Below, piece by piece: positions 33,322 through 41,114 of a DNA stretch of 64,000 bases. Each line of letters starts with the position of its first letter. Positions within the stretch are counted from its first letter, which is position 1. The stretch comes from Agromyces tardus (GTDB lineage Bacteria > Actinomycetota > Actinomycetes > Actinomycetales > Microbacteriaceae), in the NCBI RefSeq assembly GCF_003710805.1, contig NZ_RHHB01000011.1, forward strand, positions 19,819 to 83,818. Direction: 5' to 3'. Under the pieces are notes generated by a model. The model searched no databases and was not told the origin of the DNA. It worked only from the letters and a program-made list of their open reading frames with translations. A program made the position numbers and the translations under genes.

Positions 33322-33678
33322 ATGTCGACGGAGCAGCGCATCTTCGGCATGAGCTTCGCGAGGATCCATCCCCTCTACGTGCAGAAGGCGGAGCGGAAGG
33401 GACGGAGCGAGGACGAGGTGGACGAGGTCATCCGCTGGCTCACCGGATACGACGAGGCCGGCCTGGAGCGCGCCATCGACACCGGAGTCGATCTGCGGAC
33501 CTTCTTCGCGCAGGCCCCGGCGATGAACCCCAACGCCTCGTCGATCACGGGCGTGATCTGCGGCGTACGGGTGGAGGAGATCGAGGATCCGCTCATGCAG
33601 CAGATCCGCTACATGGACAAGCTCGTCGACGAGCTGGCGCGCGGGAAGCAGATGTCCGCGATCCTGCGGGGATCCTGA
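33322..33678 (+). CDS. DUF2200 family protein
   Basis: The 118-residue protein matches DUF2200 closely: [52 protein letters not shown] and [20 protein letters not shown]. The family is small, cytosolic, widespread in bacteria and without an assigned function. The ATG follows an AAGGAG ribosome site. It stands alone between the PPOX gene and the convergent RpiR gene. Confidence 0.93.
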   Translation: MSTEQRIFGMSFARIHPLYVQKAERKGRSEDEVDEVIRWLTGYDEAGLERAIDTGVDLRTFFAQAPAMNPNASSITGVICGVRVEEIEDPLMQQIRYMDKLVDELARGKQMSAILRGS

Positions 33679-33702
33679 GCGGCGGCCCCCGCGCGGCCGC
33701 GG

Positions 33703-34575
33703 TCAGTACAGGTCGAGCTCGTGCCCGGCCCGCTCGACCTCGCGCATCCGGGCGGATGCCGCCTCGCCGAGCCGCTCGGAGCACTCCGCGATCACCGCTT
33801 CCACGAGCGCGAGCACCGGGGTCATCGCGTCGAACGCCGACGGCGAGTCGGTCTCGCTCGGAAGCACGACGTCGGCGTCGCTCGAGATGGGCGAGAGCCA
33901 GGCATCCGTGAAGAGCACCAGTGAAGCGCGCCGAGCCTTCGCCGTCGCGGCCAGCCGTCGCGTGGTCTCCTCGTAGCGCCGGTAGTCGAACACGACGACG
34001 ACATCGCCCCGGTGCAGGCCGGCGACTGCCTCGGCCCGCCCGGCATCGTTGTCGGGCAGCGAAGACACCCCGGGCCGGAGCAGCTGCAGGTGCTGCGCCA
34101 GGAACCGCGCGAGCAGCCCGCTGAATCGTCCGCCCGCGACGAGCACTCGGCTGCGCTGCGTGCACAGCAGCTCGACGGCGCGGTCGAACTCCCCCGGGGC
34201 CAGGCCCGCGAAGGTGCGGTCGAGGGTGTCCCTCGTGATCGAGGCGGCGCGCGCCAGCCCGGATGCCGCGTCGGCGTCGGGCTCCGCGTGACGACGGTCG
34301 TACAGCTCGATCGGCGAGGCCGACCGCTCGTCGAGATCGTCGCGGAGCGCCTGCTGGAAGTCGGGGAACCCGCGGTAGCCCAGCCGGTTGGCGAACCGGA
34401 GCACCGTGGGTCCGCTCACCCCGGCACGGGCCGCGAGCTTGGCCACGGTCTCGAAGCCCGCGGACGGATACGACGACAGGAGCACGCGGGCGACCTTGCG
34501 CTCGGCTGGACTGCAGTCCGCCATGCCGCGCCGGATCGCCTCCGCCATCGGCATGGCTGCCTCACGCTCGCCCAT
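33703..34575 (-). CDS. MurR/RpiR family regulator
   Basis: The 290-residue protein has an N-terminal RpiR HTH domain (CSPAERKVARVLLSSYPSAG, VAKLAARAGVSGPTVLRFAN) and a C-terminal SIS domain (RVLVAGGRFSGLLARFLAQH) of the sugar-phosphate-binding type. GGAGG lies 5 nt before the ATG. It is the last gene of the leftward importer operon and probably controls it through the palindrome at 38706. SIS domains usually sense phospho-sugars, yet the operon looks amino-acid/peptide related, so the ligand is unclear. Confidence 0.88.
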   Translation of the reverse strand: MGEREAAMPMAEAIRRGMADCSPAERKVARVLLSSYPSAGFETVAKLAARAGVSGPTVLRFANRLGYRGFPDFQQALRDDLDERSASPIELYDRRHAEPDADAASGLARAASITRDTLDRTFAGLAPGEFDRAVELLCTQRSRVLVAGGRFSGLLARFLAQHLQLLRPGVSSLPDNDAGRAEAVAGLHRGDVVVVFDYRRYEETTRRLAATAKARRASLVLFTDAWLSPISSDADVVLPSETDSPSAFDAMTPVLALVEAVIAECSERLGEAASARMREVERAGHELDLY

Positions 34576-34595
34576 CAGCGCCTCCTTCGCACTGC

Positions 34596-35828
34596 TCACC
34601 GTACCGACTCGCCCTCCGCCACCGCGACGACGAGGCCGGCGAGCAGCGCGATCCGCTCCGGCACGCTCGCGAGGTCGAGCCATTCGTCGACCCCGTGGTC
34701 GCCGCCGCCGACCGGTCCGAGCCCGTCGAGGGTGGGCACCCCGAGCGCCGCCACGAAGTTCGCGTCGGACGCGCCGCCGGTCGCCGCGACGTCGAACGAG
34801 AGCGCGAGCCGCGAGCCGACCCGCCGGGCGAGCGCCGCGAGGCCGTCGGTCGCGGCGCGCTCGAGCGGCGGGCACACGTCGAGCCGGGTGACCGCGATGC
34901 GGGCCCCGTCGACGAACGGATGCCGCGCACGCTCGTCGATCGCGTCGAGCGCGCCGACCAGCTCGGCCAGGCCGGCCGCGCGCACCTCGACGTGCAGCTC
35001 CGCCGACTCGGGCACGATGTTGGCCCGCGAGCCGGATGCCACGCGGCCGACGTTCACCGTGAGCCCCGGCGCGCTGCCCGACAGGGCCTGCACGTCGAGC
35101 AGCAGCCGCGCCGCCTCGACCGCGGCGTTGATGCCGCGCTCGGGTTCGACTCCGGAGTGGGCCGCGCGGCCGCGGATCGCGACGAGCACGTCGGCCACGC
35201 CCTTGCGGGCGCCGACGAGGTCGCCGTTCTCCCGCGCGCACTCGAGGCACAGCGCAGCATCCGCCCCTCGTGCCACGTCGGCGAGGATCTCGCGGCTCGC
35301 GGGCGAACCCACCTCCTCGTCGGGCGTGAGCACGAGCACGAGTTCGCCGTAGCCGGTGTAGCCGACCTCGCCGAGCACCCTCGCGGCGGCGATCCCCGAG
35401 GCGATGCCCGCCACGTCGTCGCACACGCCGGGCCCGTAGGCGACGCCGTCGGCGATGCGGAACGGGCGCTCGGACGCGGTGCCCGGCGCGAACACGGTGT
35501 CCATGTGCGCGAACATCACCACGCGGGCCGTGCCGGCGCCCCGTCGGCGGGCGACGACCACGGGGCCGTACCGCCGGCCGTCCCGATCGGGGGTCGGCAC
35601 CGTCTGGACCTCGAAGCCGTCCTCTGCGAGCGCGGCGACCGCCCACGCGGCCACGCGCTCGACGCCGTCGGGGTCGTGCGATCCGGAGTCGATGCCGACG
35701 AGGTGCGCGAGGTCGTCGCGGTACCGGGCGTCGACGGCGTGCGCGGCGCGGCGCAGCTCGTCGGCGGTCGGGGCGACACCGGGTGGCGCGGATGCGGCGG
35801 GCTGGGGTTCGACGAACGTCGCCCCCAC
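34596..35828 (-). CDS. M20 family metallopeptidase (carboxypeptidase G2-like)
   Basis: The 410-residue protein has the metal-binding and catalytic motifs MFAHMDTVFAPGTA, AYGPGVCDDVAGIA, LTPDEEVGSPASRE, and a dimerisation domain with AAHSGVEPERGINA. The motif order resembles carboxypeptidase G2 (glutamate carboxypeptidase). It probably releases an amino acid such as glutamate from an imported conjugate. It follows the transporter ATPase by 1 bp and precedes rpiR by 20 bp, suggesting uptake and hydrolysis of one substrate. Confidence 0.88.
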   Translation of the reverse strand: MGATFVEPQPAASAPPGVAPTADELRRAAHAVDARYRDDLAHLVGIDSGSHDPDGVERVAAWAVAALAEDGFEVQTVPTPDRDGRRYGPVVVARRRGAGTARVVMFAHMDTVFAPGTASERPFRIADGVAYGPGVCDDVAGIASGIAAARVLGEVGYTGYGELVLVLTPDEEVGSPASREILADVARGADAALCLECARENGDLVGARKGVADVLVAIRGRAAHSGVEPERGINAAVEAARLLLDVQALSGSAPGLTVNVGRVASGSRANIVPESAELHVEVRAAGLAELVGALDAIDERARHPFVDGARIAVTRLDVCPPLERAATDGLAALARRVGSRLALSFDVAATGGASDANFVAALGVPTLDGLGPVGGGDHGVDEWLDLASVPERIALLAGLVVAVAEGESVR

Positions 35829-35829
35829 G

Positions 35830-36636
35830 TCAGAGCACCTTCGAGAGGAACGAGCGCGTGCGTTCCTCGCGCGGGTCCCCGAGCACCTGGGCGGGGTCGC
35901 CCGCCTCGACGACGACGCCCCCGTCCATGAACACGGCCACGTCGCCGACCTCGCGCGCGAAGCCGATCTCGTGCGTCACGACGATCATGGTCATGCCCGA
36001 TTCGGCGAGCCGGCGCATGACGTCGAGCACGTCGCCGACGAGTTCGGGGTCGAGGGCCGAGGTGGGCTCGTCGAAGAGCATCACCTCGGGCTCCATCGCG
36101 AGGGCCCGCGCGATCGCGACGCGCTGCTGCTGGCCGCCCGAGAGCTGCGCCGGGTACGTGGCCGCCTTCTCGGCGAGGCCCACCTGCCCGAGGAGGGCCA
36201 TCGCCTGCTCCCTCGTCTGCGACCGCGAGCGGCCGGCCACCTGCACCGGCGCCTCCATGACGTTCTCGAGCGCCGTCATGTGCGGGAACAGGTTGAAGCG
36301 CTGGAACACCATGCCCACCTTGCGGCGCTGCGCGGCGACCTCCTTCTCGCGAAGCTCGTAGAGCTTGCCGTCCTTCTCGCGATAGCCCACGGTCTCGCCG
36401 GCGACGCGGATCATGCCCGCGTCGATCTGCTCGAGGTGGTTGATGCAGCGCAGGAACGTGGACTTGCCCGATCCCGACGGGCCGAGCAGGCAGACGACCT
36501 GGCCTCGCTCGACCGACATCGTGATGCCCTTCAGCACCTCGAGACTGCCGAAGCGCTTGTGCACCTCGACGGCCTCGACCATCGGGCGGTCGGAGGTCGC
36601 GGCGAGCGGCGTCACCTGGGGGATGGTGGCGGTCAT
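35830..36636 (-). CDS. Amino-acid ABC importer, ATP-binding protein
   Basis: The 268-residue ATPase has Walker [20 protein letters not shown], signature [17 protein letters not shown] and Walker [16 protein letters not shown], and belongs to the polar-amino-acid (GlnQ/HisP) class. Its ATG overlaps the permease stop by 4 bp. The protein powers uptake through the permease next to it. Confidence 0.93.
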   Translation of the reverse strand: MTATIPQVTPLAATSDRPMVEAVEVHKRFGSLEVLKGITMSVERGQVVCLLGPSGSGKSTFLRCINHLEQIDAGMIRVAGETVGYREKDGKLYELREKEVAAQRRKVGMVFQRFNLFPHMTALENVMEAPVQVAGRSRSQTREQAMALLGQVGLAEKAATYPAQLSGGQQQRVAIARALAMEPEVMLFDEPTSALDPELVGDVLDVMRRLAESGMTMIVVTHEIGFAREVGDVAVFMDGGVVVEAGDPAQVLGDPREERTRSFLSKVL

Positions 36637-37646
36637 GACGCCGACTCCTTCTTCGAGGCGCGCTCGGTGCGCGTGGGGCGCGTGGCGCGGGAGGGCAGCG
36701 CGATGCTCTGCGTGAACGTGGACACCCGCGATCCGAGCGTGGGTCGGATCGCGCTGAAGCCGCGGCCGTACCGGCGCTCGAGCCACATCTGGGGGATCGA
36801 GAGGATCGACGTGAGGGCGAGGTACCAGATCGCGGCGACGATGAGCAAAGGGATGATCTTGTAGTTCTGCGTGTACGCCTCGCGGATGTTCGACATGAGG
36901 TCGTCACCGGCGACGATCGCCACGAGCGAGGTGCTCTTCAGCATCGTGATCGTCTCGTTGCCCATCGGTGGGATGATCACCCGCATGGCCTGGGGCAGCA
37001 CGATGCGGCGCAGCGTCTTCGCGGGCGACATCCCGAGCGAGTGGGCCGCCTCGGTCTGGCCGGGGTCGACCGACTGGATGCCGGCGCGCACGATCTCGGC
37101 GGCGTAGGCCATCTCGTTGAGGCCGAGCGCGAGCAGCGCGGCCACGGTCGCGGGGATCAGGTCGCTCGTCGTGAACGACCAGAACTCGATCGAGGTGAAC
37201 GGGATGCCGACCACGATCTTCGGGATGAATGCGCCGATGAAGCCCCAGAAGATGAGCTGCAGCAGGAGCGGCGTGCCGCGGAACACCCAGATGAACAGCA
37301 TCGCGGCGACGGAGAGCACCGGGTTCGGCGAGAGGCGCATGACCGCGACGAGGATGCCGCCGAAGACGCCCATGATCATCGACGCGACCGTGAGCCAGAT
37401 CGTGATGAGCACGCCGTTGAGGGTGAGCGGCTTGAAGAGGTACTCGCCGACGGTCTCGAGGTCGAGGTTGGGGTTCTGCAGGATCGAGGACAGCGATCCG
37501 ATCCCGATCACCAGGACGACGATGGCGGCGATCCAGCGGCCGGGGTGGCGCACGGGAACGGCCTCGATGGGGCCGGGGCGGGCGGCGCCCGAGGAGCCCT
37601 GGGGTCCCTCGGACGCCGCCGTGGCTGACGGCTGCGTTGCGGTCAT
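36633..37646 (-). CDS. Amino-acid ABC importer, permease
   Basis: The 337-residue membrane protein has the HisMQ-type permease domain: [37 protein letters not shown], and the EAA loop [20 protein letters not shown]. The N- and C-terminal tails are longer than usual for the family (about 40 and 35 residues, basic at the end). GGAAG precedes the ATG. It works with the binding protein at 37691 and the ATPase at 35830. Confidence 0.92.
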   Translation of the reverse strand: MTATQPSATAASEGPQGSSGAARPGPIEAVPVRHPGRWIAAIVVLVIGIGSLSSILQNPNLDLETVGEYLFKPLTLNGVLITIWLTVASMIMGVFGGILVAVMRLSPNPVLSVAAMLFIWVFRGTPLLLQLIFWGFIGAFIPKIVVGIPFTSIEFWSFTTSDLIPATVAALLALGLNEMAYAAEIVRAGIQSVDPGQTEAAHSLGMSPAKTLRRIVLPQAMRVIIPPMGNETITMLKSTSLVAIVAGDDLMSNIREAYTQNYKIIPLLIVAAIWYLALTSILSIPQMWLERRYGRGFSAIRPTLGSRVSTFTQSIALPSRATRPTRTERASKKESAS

Positions 37647-37690
37647 GGGTGGTGCTTCCGTTTCGGTGTTGCGTTCGGTGCCGGTGACGG

Positions 37691-38656
37691 TCACTCGGCG
37701 GCGGCGCCGTTGATGGTGGCCTCGTCGATGCCGATGCCGGTGACGCCGTACTGGTCGAGGATCGCCTCGTAGGTGCCGTCGTCGATGAGGGACTGCAGCG
37801 CGGCCTGGATGGCCTTGGCGAACTCCTCGTTCTCCTTGAGCACGCCGATGCCGTTGAGGGTGGCGTCGTAGCCGTTCGGAGCCTCGGGGTCCTCGACGAC
37901 CTCGAAGGTGCCGCCGTCGTTCGTGGTCTTCGCGACGTAGCCGGCGCTCGGCTTGGTGAGCAGCGACGCCACGGCCTTGCCGCTCGTGATGGCCAGCTGC
38001 GCGTCGGCGTCGGACGGGAACTCCGACAGCTTGATCGCGCCGAGGCCCTCGGCCTCGCACTCGCCCTGCCAGACGTCGTTCACGAGGTCGACCTGGCTGG
38101 TCGCGGCCTGCACCGCGACATCCTTGCCGCAGAGGTCGAGGTAGCTCTCGATGCCCTCGGGGTTGCCTGCCGAGGTGAGGATGCCGGTGCCCGACGCCGA
38201 GTAGTCGACGAACGTGAGCACCTCCATGCGCTCGACGCTCGAGGTCATCGCGGTGATGGTGGCGTCGAAGTTGCCGGCCTGCAGCGCCGGGATGATGCCG
38301 TCGAACGCCTGCTGCTCGAACTCGAAGTCGATGCCGAGCTTCGCGCCGATGGCGTGGCCGAGGTCGACGTCGACGCCGGTGAGCTCGTCGGAGCCCTCCT
38401 CCTTGAACATCTCGAACGGCGCGTAGGGGGCGTCGGTGGCGACCTTGACCGAGCCGGCCTCGGCGAGGTCGGCGGGCAGCAGCTCGGCGGCGGCCTCGTC
38501 GACGGTGATCTCGATGCCGGCGATGGTCACCGGCTCGGATGCCGCGGCGGCGTCGCCGCCCGCCGAGCCGGCGGTGCTGCAGCCGGCGAGGAGGACGACG
38601 CTCGACAGCCCTGCGGCGAGGAGCGTGATTCGGTGGAGCGGAGTGGGAGCAGTCAT
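37691..38656 (-). CDS. Amino-acid ABC importer, substrate-binding lipoprotein
   Basis: The 321-residue protein has a lipoprotein signal with lipobox LLAGC (Cys 26) and a family 3 binding domain (KVATDAPYAPFEMFKEEG, DLGHAIGAKLGIDFEF, GNFDATITAMTSSVERME). AAGGA lies 8 nt before the ATG. It is the first gene of the operon, so its own promoter region (38657-38878) drives the whole unit. The ligand is a polar amino acid or dipeptide; sequence alone cannot say which. Confidence 0.92.
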   Translation of the reverse strand: MTAPTPLHRITLLAAGLSSVVLLAGCSTAGSAGGDAAAASEPVTIAGIEITVDEAAAELLPADLAEAGSVKVATDAPYAPFEMFKEEGSDELTGVDVDLGHAIGAKLGIDFEFEQQAFDGIIPALQAGNFDATITAMTSSVERMEVLTFVDYSASGTGILTSAGNPEGIESYLDLCGKDVAVQAATSQVDLVNDVWQGECEAEGLGAIKLSEFPSDADAQLAITSGKAVASLLTKPSAGYVAKTTNDGGTFEVVEDPEAPNGYDATLNGIGVLKENEEFAKAIQAALQSLIDDGTYEAILDQYGVTGIGIDEATINGAAAE

Positions 38657-38705
38657 GGTGAGGGTCCTTCGGATCGCTGCGGTGGGATCGGGGTGGAACC
38701 GAGTA

Positions 38706-38721
38706 TGTAACATTTGTTCCA
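38706..38721. promoter_or_regulatory. Candidate RpiR operator
   Basis: TGTAAC-ATTT-GTTCCA is a dyad with one mismatch, 50 bp before the binding-protein start, in an unusually AT-rich stretch of the 222-bp gap 38657-38878. It is a likely site for the RpiR protein of the same operon. I see no gene in the rest of the gap. Confidence 0.5.
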
Positions 38722-38878
38722 GAATTGCCAGCATTTAATCAATCCGTAACGCATGCGACGTGTTCGGCACGGGCACGGGGAGCATCCTCGCACGGGTGGG
38801 CCAAGCCGCCCGCATCCCCGAACCCGGGCGGCACCCTCGCGCGACGGGCGGCGCCGGCGCCCCCGGCGCCGCGCCGGA

Positions 38879-39967
38879 TCACCCCGCGAGCGGGGGCAGG
38901 TAGCCCGCCTCGACCGTTCGGAGGAAGTCCCAGGTGTCGAGTTCGGGTGCGTCGACGTGCATGCGCCAGCTCCAGTACGTCCACGCGACGGCCGGCTCGA
39001 AGGCCGCCAGGTGGGCGGTCGCGATGGTGCGGTTGTAGGTCCGGCGCTCGTCGTCCGGCATCCCCGCGAGGGCCGCCTGCTTCGTGTCGAGGCACCACTC
39101 GCCCACGAGCACGGGGAAGTGCTGCGACGCCTCGGCGAGGGTGTCGCCGAAGGTCCGGGCGATGTACTCGAGGTAGCCGTCGAGGTCGCGCTGGCCGGCC
39201 ATCATGACGTACATGTGGGTGTCGACGGCGAAGTTCTCGAACTCCCCCGAATCGAGCATGCCGAACCACTCCCGCATGCGGAACCCGTCGTGGAACACGA
39301 CGCGCGCCCCGGGGGCGACGGCGCGGATGCGGCGGTAGGCGTCGCGGTAGAAGCCCGCCAGGAACTCGGTCGGAACACCCTCGGAGCCCGCTGCCCGCGC
39401 CGGATCGACCGCCGGGTAGCGCTTCGGCACGTCGAGCAGCGCCCAGAGGTCCGGGGAGATCGGCTCGTTCAGCACCTCGATGCCCCACAGCTCCGGCCGT
39501 GCGCCGTATCGCGCGGCGAGGCGCTCGAGCACGGTGAGGGCGAACTCGACGTGCTCGGGCTCCTGATGGAATCGGCACACCCCGCACACGCCGCCGTTGT
39601 CGAACCCGTTCTGGCTCTCAGGCACCGTGTGGAGGTCGAGCAGGATCCGCATGCCGTACCGGGCCGCCCAGCCGAACGCGCGGTCGAGGTAGTCCACGCA
39701 GCCGAGGAACGGCGGCACGTCGCCGAACACGAAGTAGGGGACGGGCAACCGGAGCAGCCGCACGCCGCGGGCGGCGAGGTACGCGAAGTCGCGGCCGGTC
39801 ACCCAGCTGTCGCGGTGCACCGTGAAGCGCTCCCGGCGGCTGACGTCGTCGAGCCCGTGCGTGAGGTACCACTCGTCCTCCGCGTCGGTGCCGGTGAAGA
39901 GCTCGGGCGCCATCCACTTCTCGAGGACGAGCCAGTTGCCGAGGTTCACGCCGATCATCTGGGTCAT
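38879..39967 (-). CDS. Glycoside hydrolase family 5-like protein
   Basis: The 362-residue TIM-barrel enzyme has the GH5 acid/base Glu 168 in WGIEVLNEPIS, the nucleophile Glu 290 in FPVLVGEWCLD, and HTVPESQNGFDNGG. The opening GVNLGNWLVLEKWM resembles exo-beta-1,3-glucanases of GH5 subfamily 9. No signal peptide is visible, so it is probably cytosolic. Its ATG overlaps the mscS stop by 4 bp, placing it in the LuxR-regulated operon. Substrate uncertain. Confidence 0.85.
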   Translation of the reverse strand: MTQMIGVNLGNWLVLEKWMAPELFTGTDAEDEWYLTHGLDDVSRRERFTVHRDSWVTGRDFAYLAARGVRLLRLPVPYFVFGDVPPFLGCVDYLDRAFGWAARYGMRILLDLHTVPESQNGFDNGGVCGVCRFHQEPEHVEFALTVLERLAARYGARPELWGIEVLNEPISPDLWALLDVPKRYPAVDPARAAGSEGVPTEFLAGFYRDAYRRIRAVAPGARVVFHDGFRMREWFGMLDSGEFENFAVDTHMYVMMAGQRDLDGYLEYIARTFGDTLAEASQHFPVLVGEWCLDTKQAALAGMPDDERRTYNRTIATAHLAAFEPAVAWTYWSWRMHVDAPELDTWDFLRTVEAGYLPPLAG

Positions 39968-41025
39968 GTCGGTCCCTTCTGCGACATCGGATGGGGCTGG
40001 GCCTGCTCGAGGCGGGCGCGCGGCAGCACGTCCTCCTGCTGCGCGGTGAGGAACGCGGCCAGCGCCTCGCGCACCTCGAACTTGAGCTCCTCCACCGCGT
40101 CGCTCGCGGCGCTGAACTGCGCGAGCAGCACGATGCCGTCGGGCACGGTGTCGCCCACGCGGAGCTCGACCACCCGCCCGTCCCACAGCGGCGACGCCGA
40201 CAGCACCCGCGTGAGCTCGTCGCGCACCGCGGCGACCGGCACGCGCCACGCTGCGGTGATGCGCACCTCGCCGATCGCGGTGTTGCCCGAGTGCGACCAG
40301 TTCTCGAACGGCGTCGTGGTGAAGTAGGTGCACGGCAGGATCAGCCGGGTCTCGTTCCAGATCTGCACGACGATGTACGTCAGGGTGATCTCCTCGATCC
40401 GCCCCTGGCGCCCCTCGACCACGACGATGTCCCCGACGCGGATGCCGTCGGTGAACGCGATCTGGATGCCGGCGAAGATGTTGGCGAGGCTCGTCTGGGC
40501 GGCGAGGCCCGCGATGATCGAGAGGATGCCGGCGGAGGCGAGCACCGTCACGCCGACGGCCCGCACGCTCGGGAAGGTCCACAGCGTCGCCCCCACCGCG
40601 AGCGTCGCCACGGCCGCGATCGCCACGCGCTGGATGAGCGCGATCTTCGTGCGCAGGTGCCGCGAACGCTCGTCGCGCAGGCCGGTGTCGGGATGCTTCG
40701 CGAGTGCCGCCTTCGCGGCCGTGCGGATCAGCACGATGGCGAGCCATGCGACGGCCCAGATCTGCGCGATGGACAGGAGGTGCGCGAGTCCCGATGCCCA
40801 CCGCCGGTCGATCTCCGCGACCCACGGCTCGATCGCCGACAGCACGATCACGGCAACGACGGGCGATTGCCAGAGCCGCCCCGAGAGCACCGTCACGTTC
40901 CAGCGGCGGGCGACGCGGCGCAGCACCATGACGACGACGACGCCGGCGGCGAACGCGGCCGCGACCACGACGAGGGCCGCCACGAACAATTCGGATGCCG
41001 TGGCCCCGCTCAGGTCGATCGTCAT
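39964..41025 (-). CDS. MscS-family mechanosensitive channel
   Basis: The 353-residue membrane protein has about four to five N-terminal helices, the pore-lining TM3-like segment AGLAAQTSLANIFAGIQIAF, then GIRVGDIVVVEGRQGRIEEI and the soluble beta domain. Gly/Ala packing in TM3 is conserved. These channels release solutes in hypo-osmotic shock. It is the first gene of the mscS-GH5 pair. A 20-bp site 68 bp upstream of its ATG matches the site before the hydrolase operon at 43957. Confidence 0.88.
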   Translation of the reverse strand: MTIDLSGATASELFVAALVVVAAAFAAGVVVVMVLRRVARRWNVTVLSGRLWQSPVVAVIVLSAIEPWVAEIDRRWASGLAHLLSIAQIWAVAWLAIVLIRTAAKAALAKHPDTGLRDERSRHLRTKIALIQRVAIAAVATLAVGATLWTFPSVRAVGVTVLASAGILSIIAGLAAQTSLANIFAGIQIAFTDGIRVGDIVVVEGRQGRIEEITLTYIVVQIWNETRLILPCTYFTTTPFENWSHSGNTAIGEVRITAAWRVPVAAVRDELTRVLSASPLWDGRVVELRVGDTVPDGIVLLAQFSAASDAVEELKFEVREALAAFLTAQQEDVLPRARLEQAQPHPMSQKGPT

Positions 41026-41093
41026 CGTGATCCGTCGCTTCCGGTCAGCACGAGGGCTCGTCCTCGACGGTAGGCACGTCGATCGCCCGCGTG

Positions 41094-41113
41094 AATCACG
41101 CGAACGCGTAGTC
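41094..41113 (-). promoter_or_regulatory. LuxR-regulon operator before mscS
   Basis: The minus strand reads GACTACGCGTTCGCGTGATT, identical except for one base to the site at 43957-43976. It lies 68 bp ahead of the mscS start, and a TACCGT -10-like hexamer follows 22 nt later. It overlaps the end of the LuxR-type gene. Confidence 0.7.
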
Positions 41114-41114
41114 C

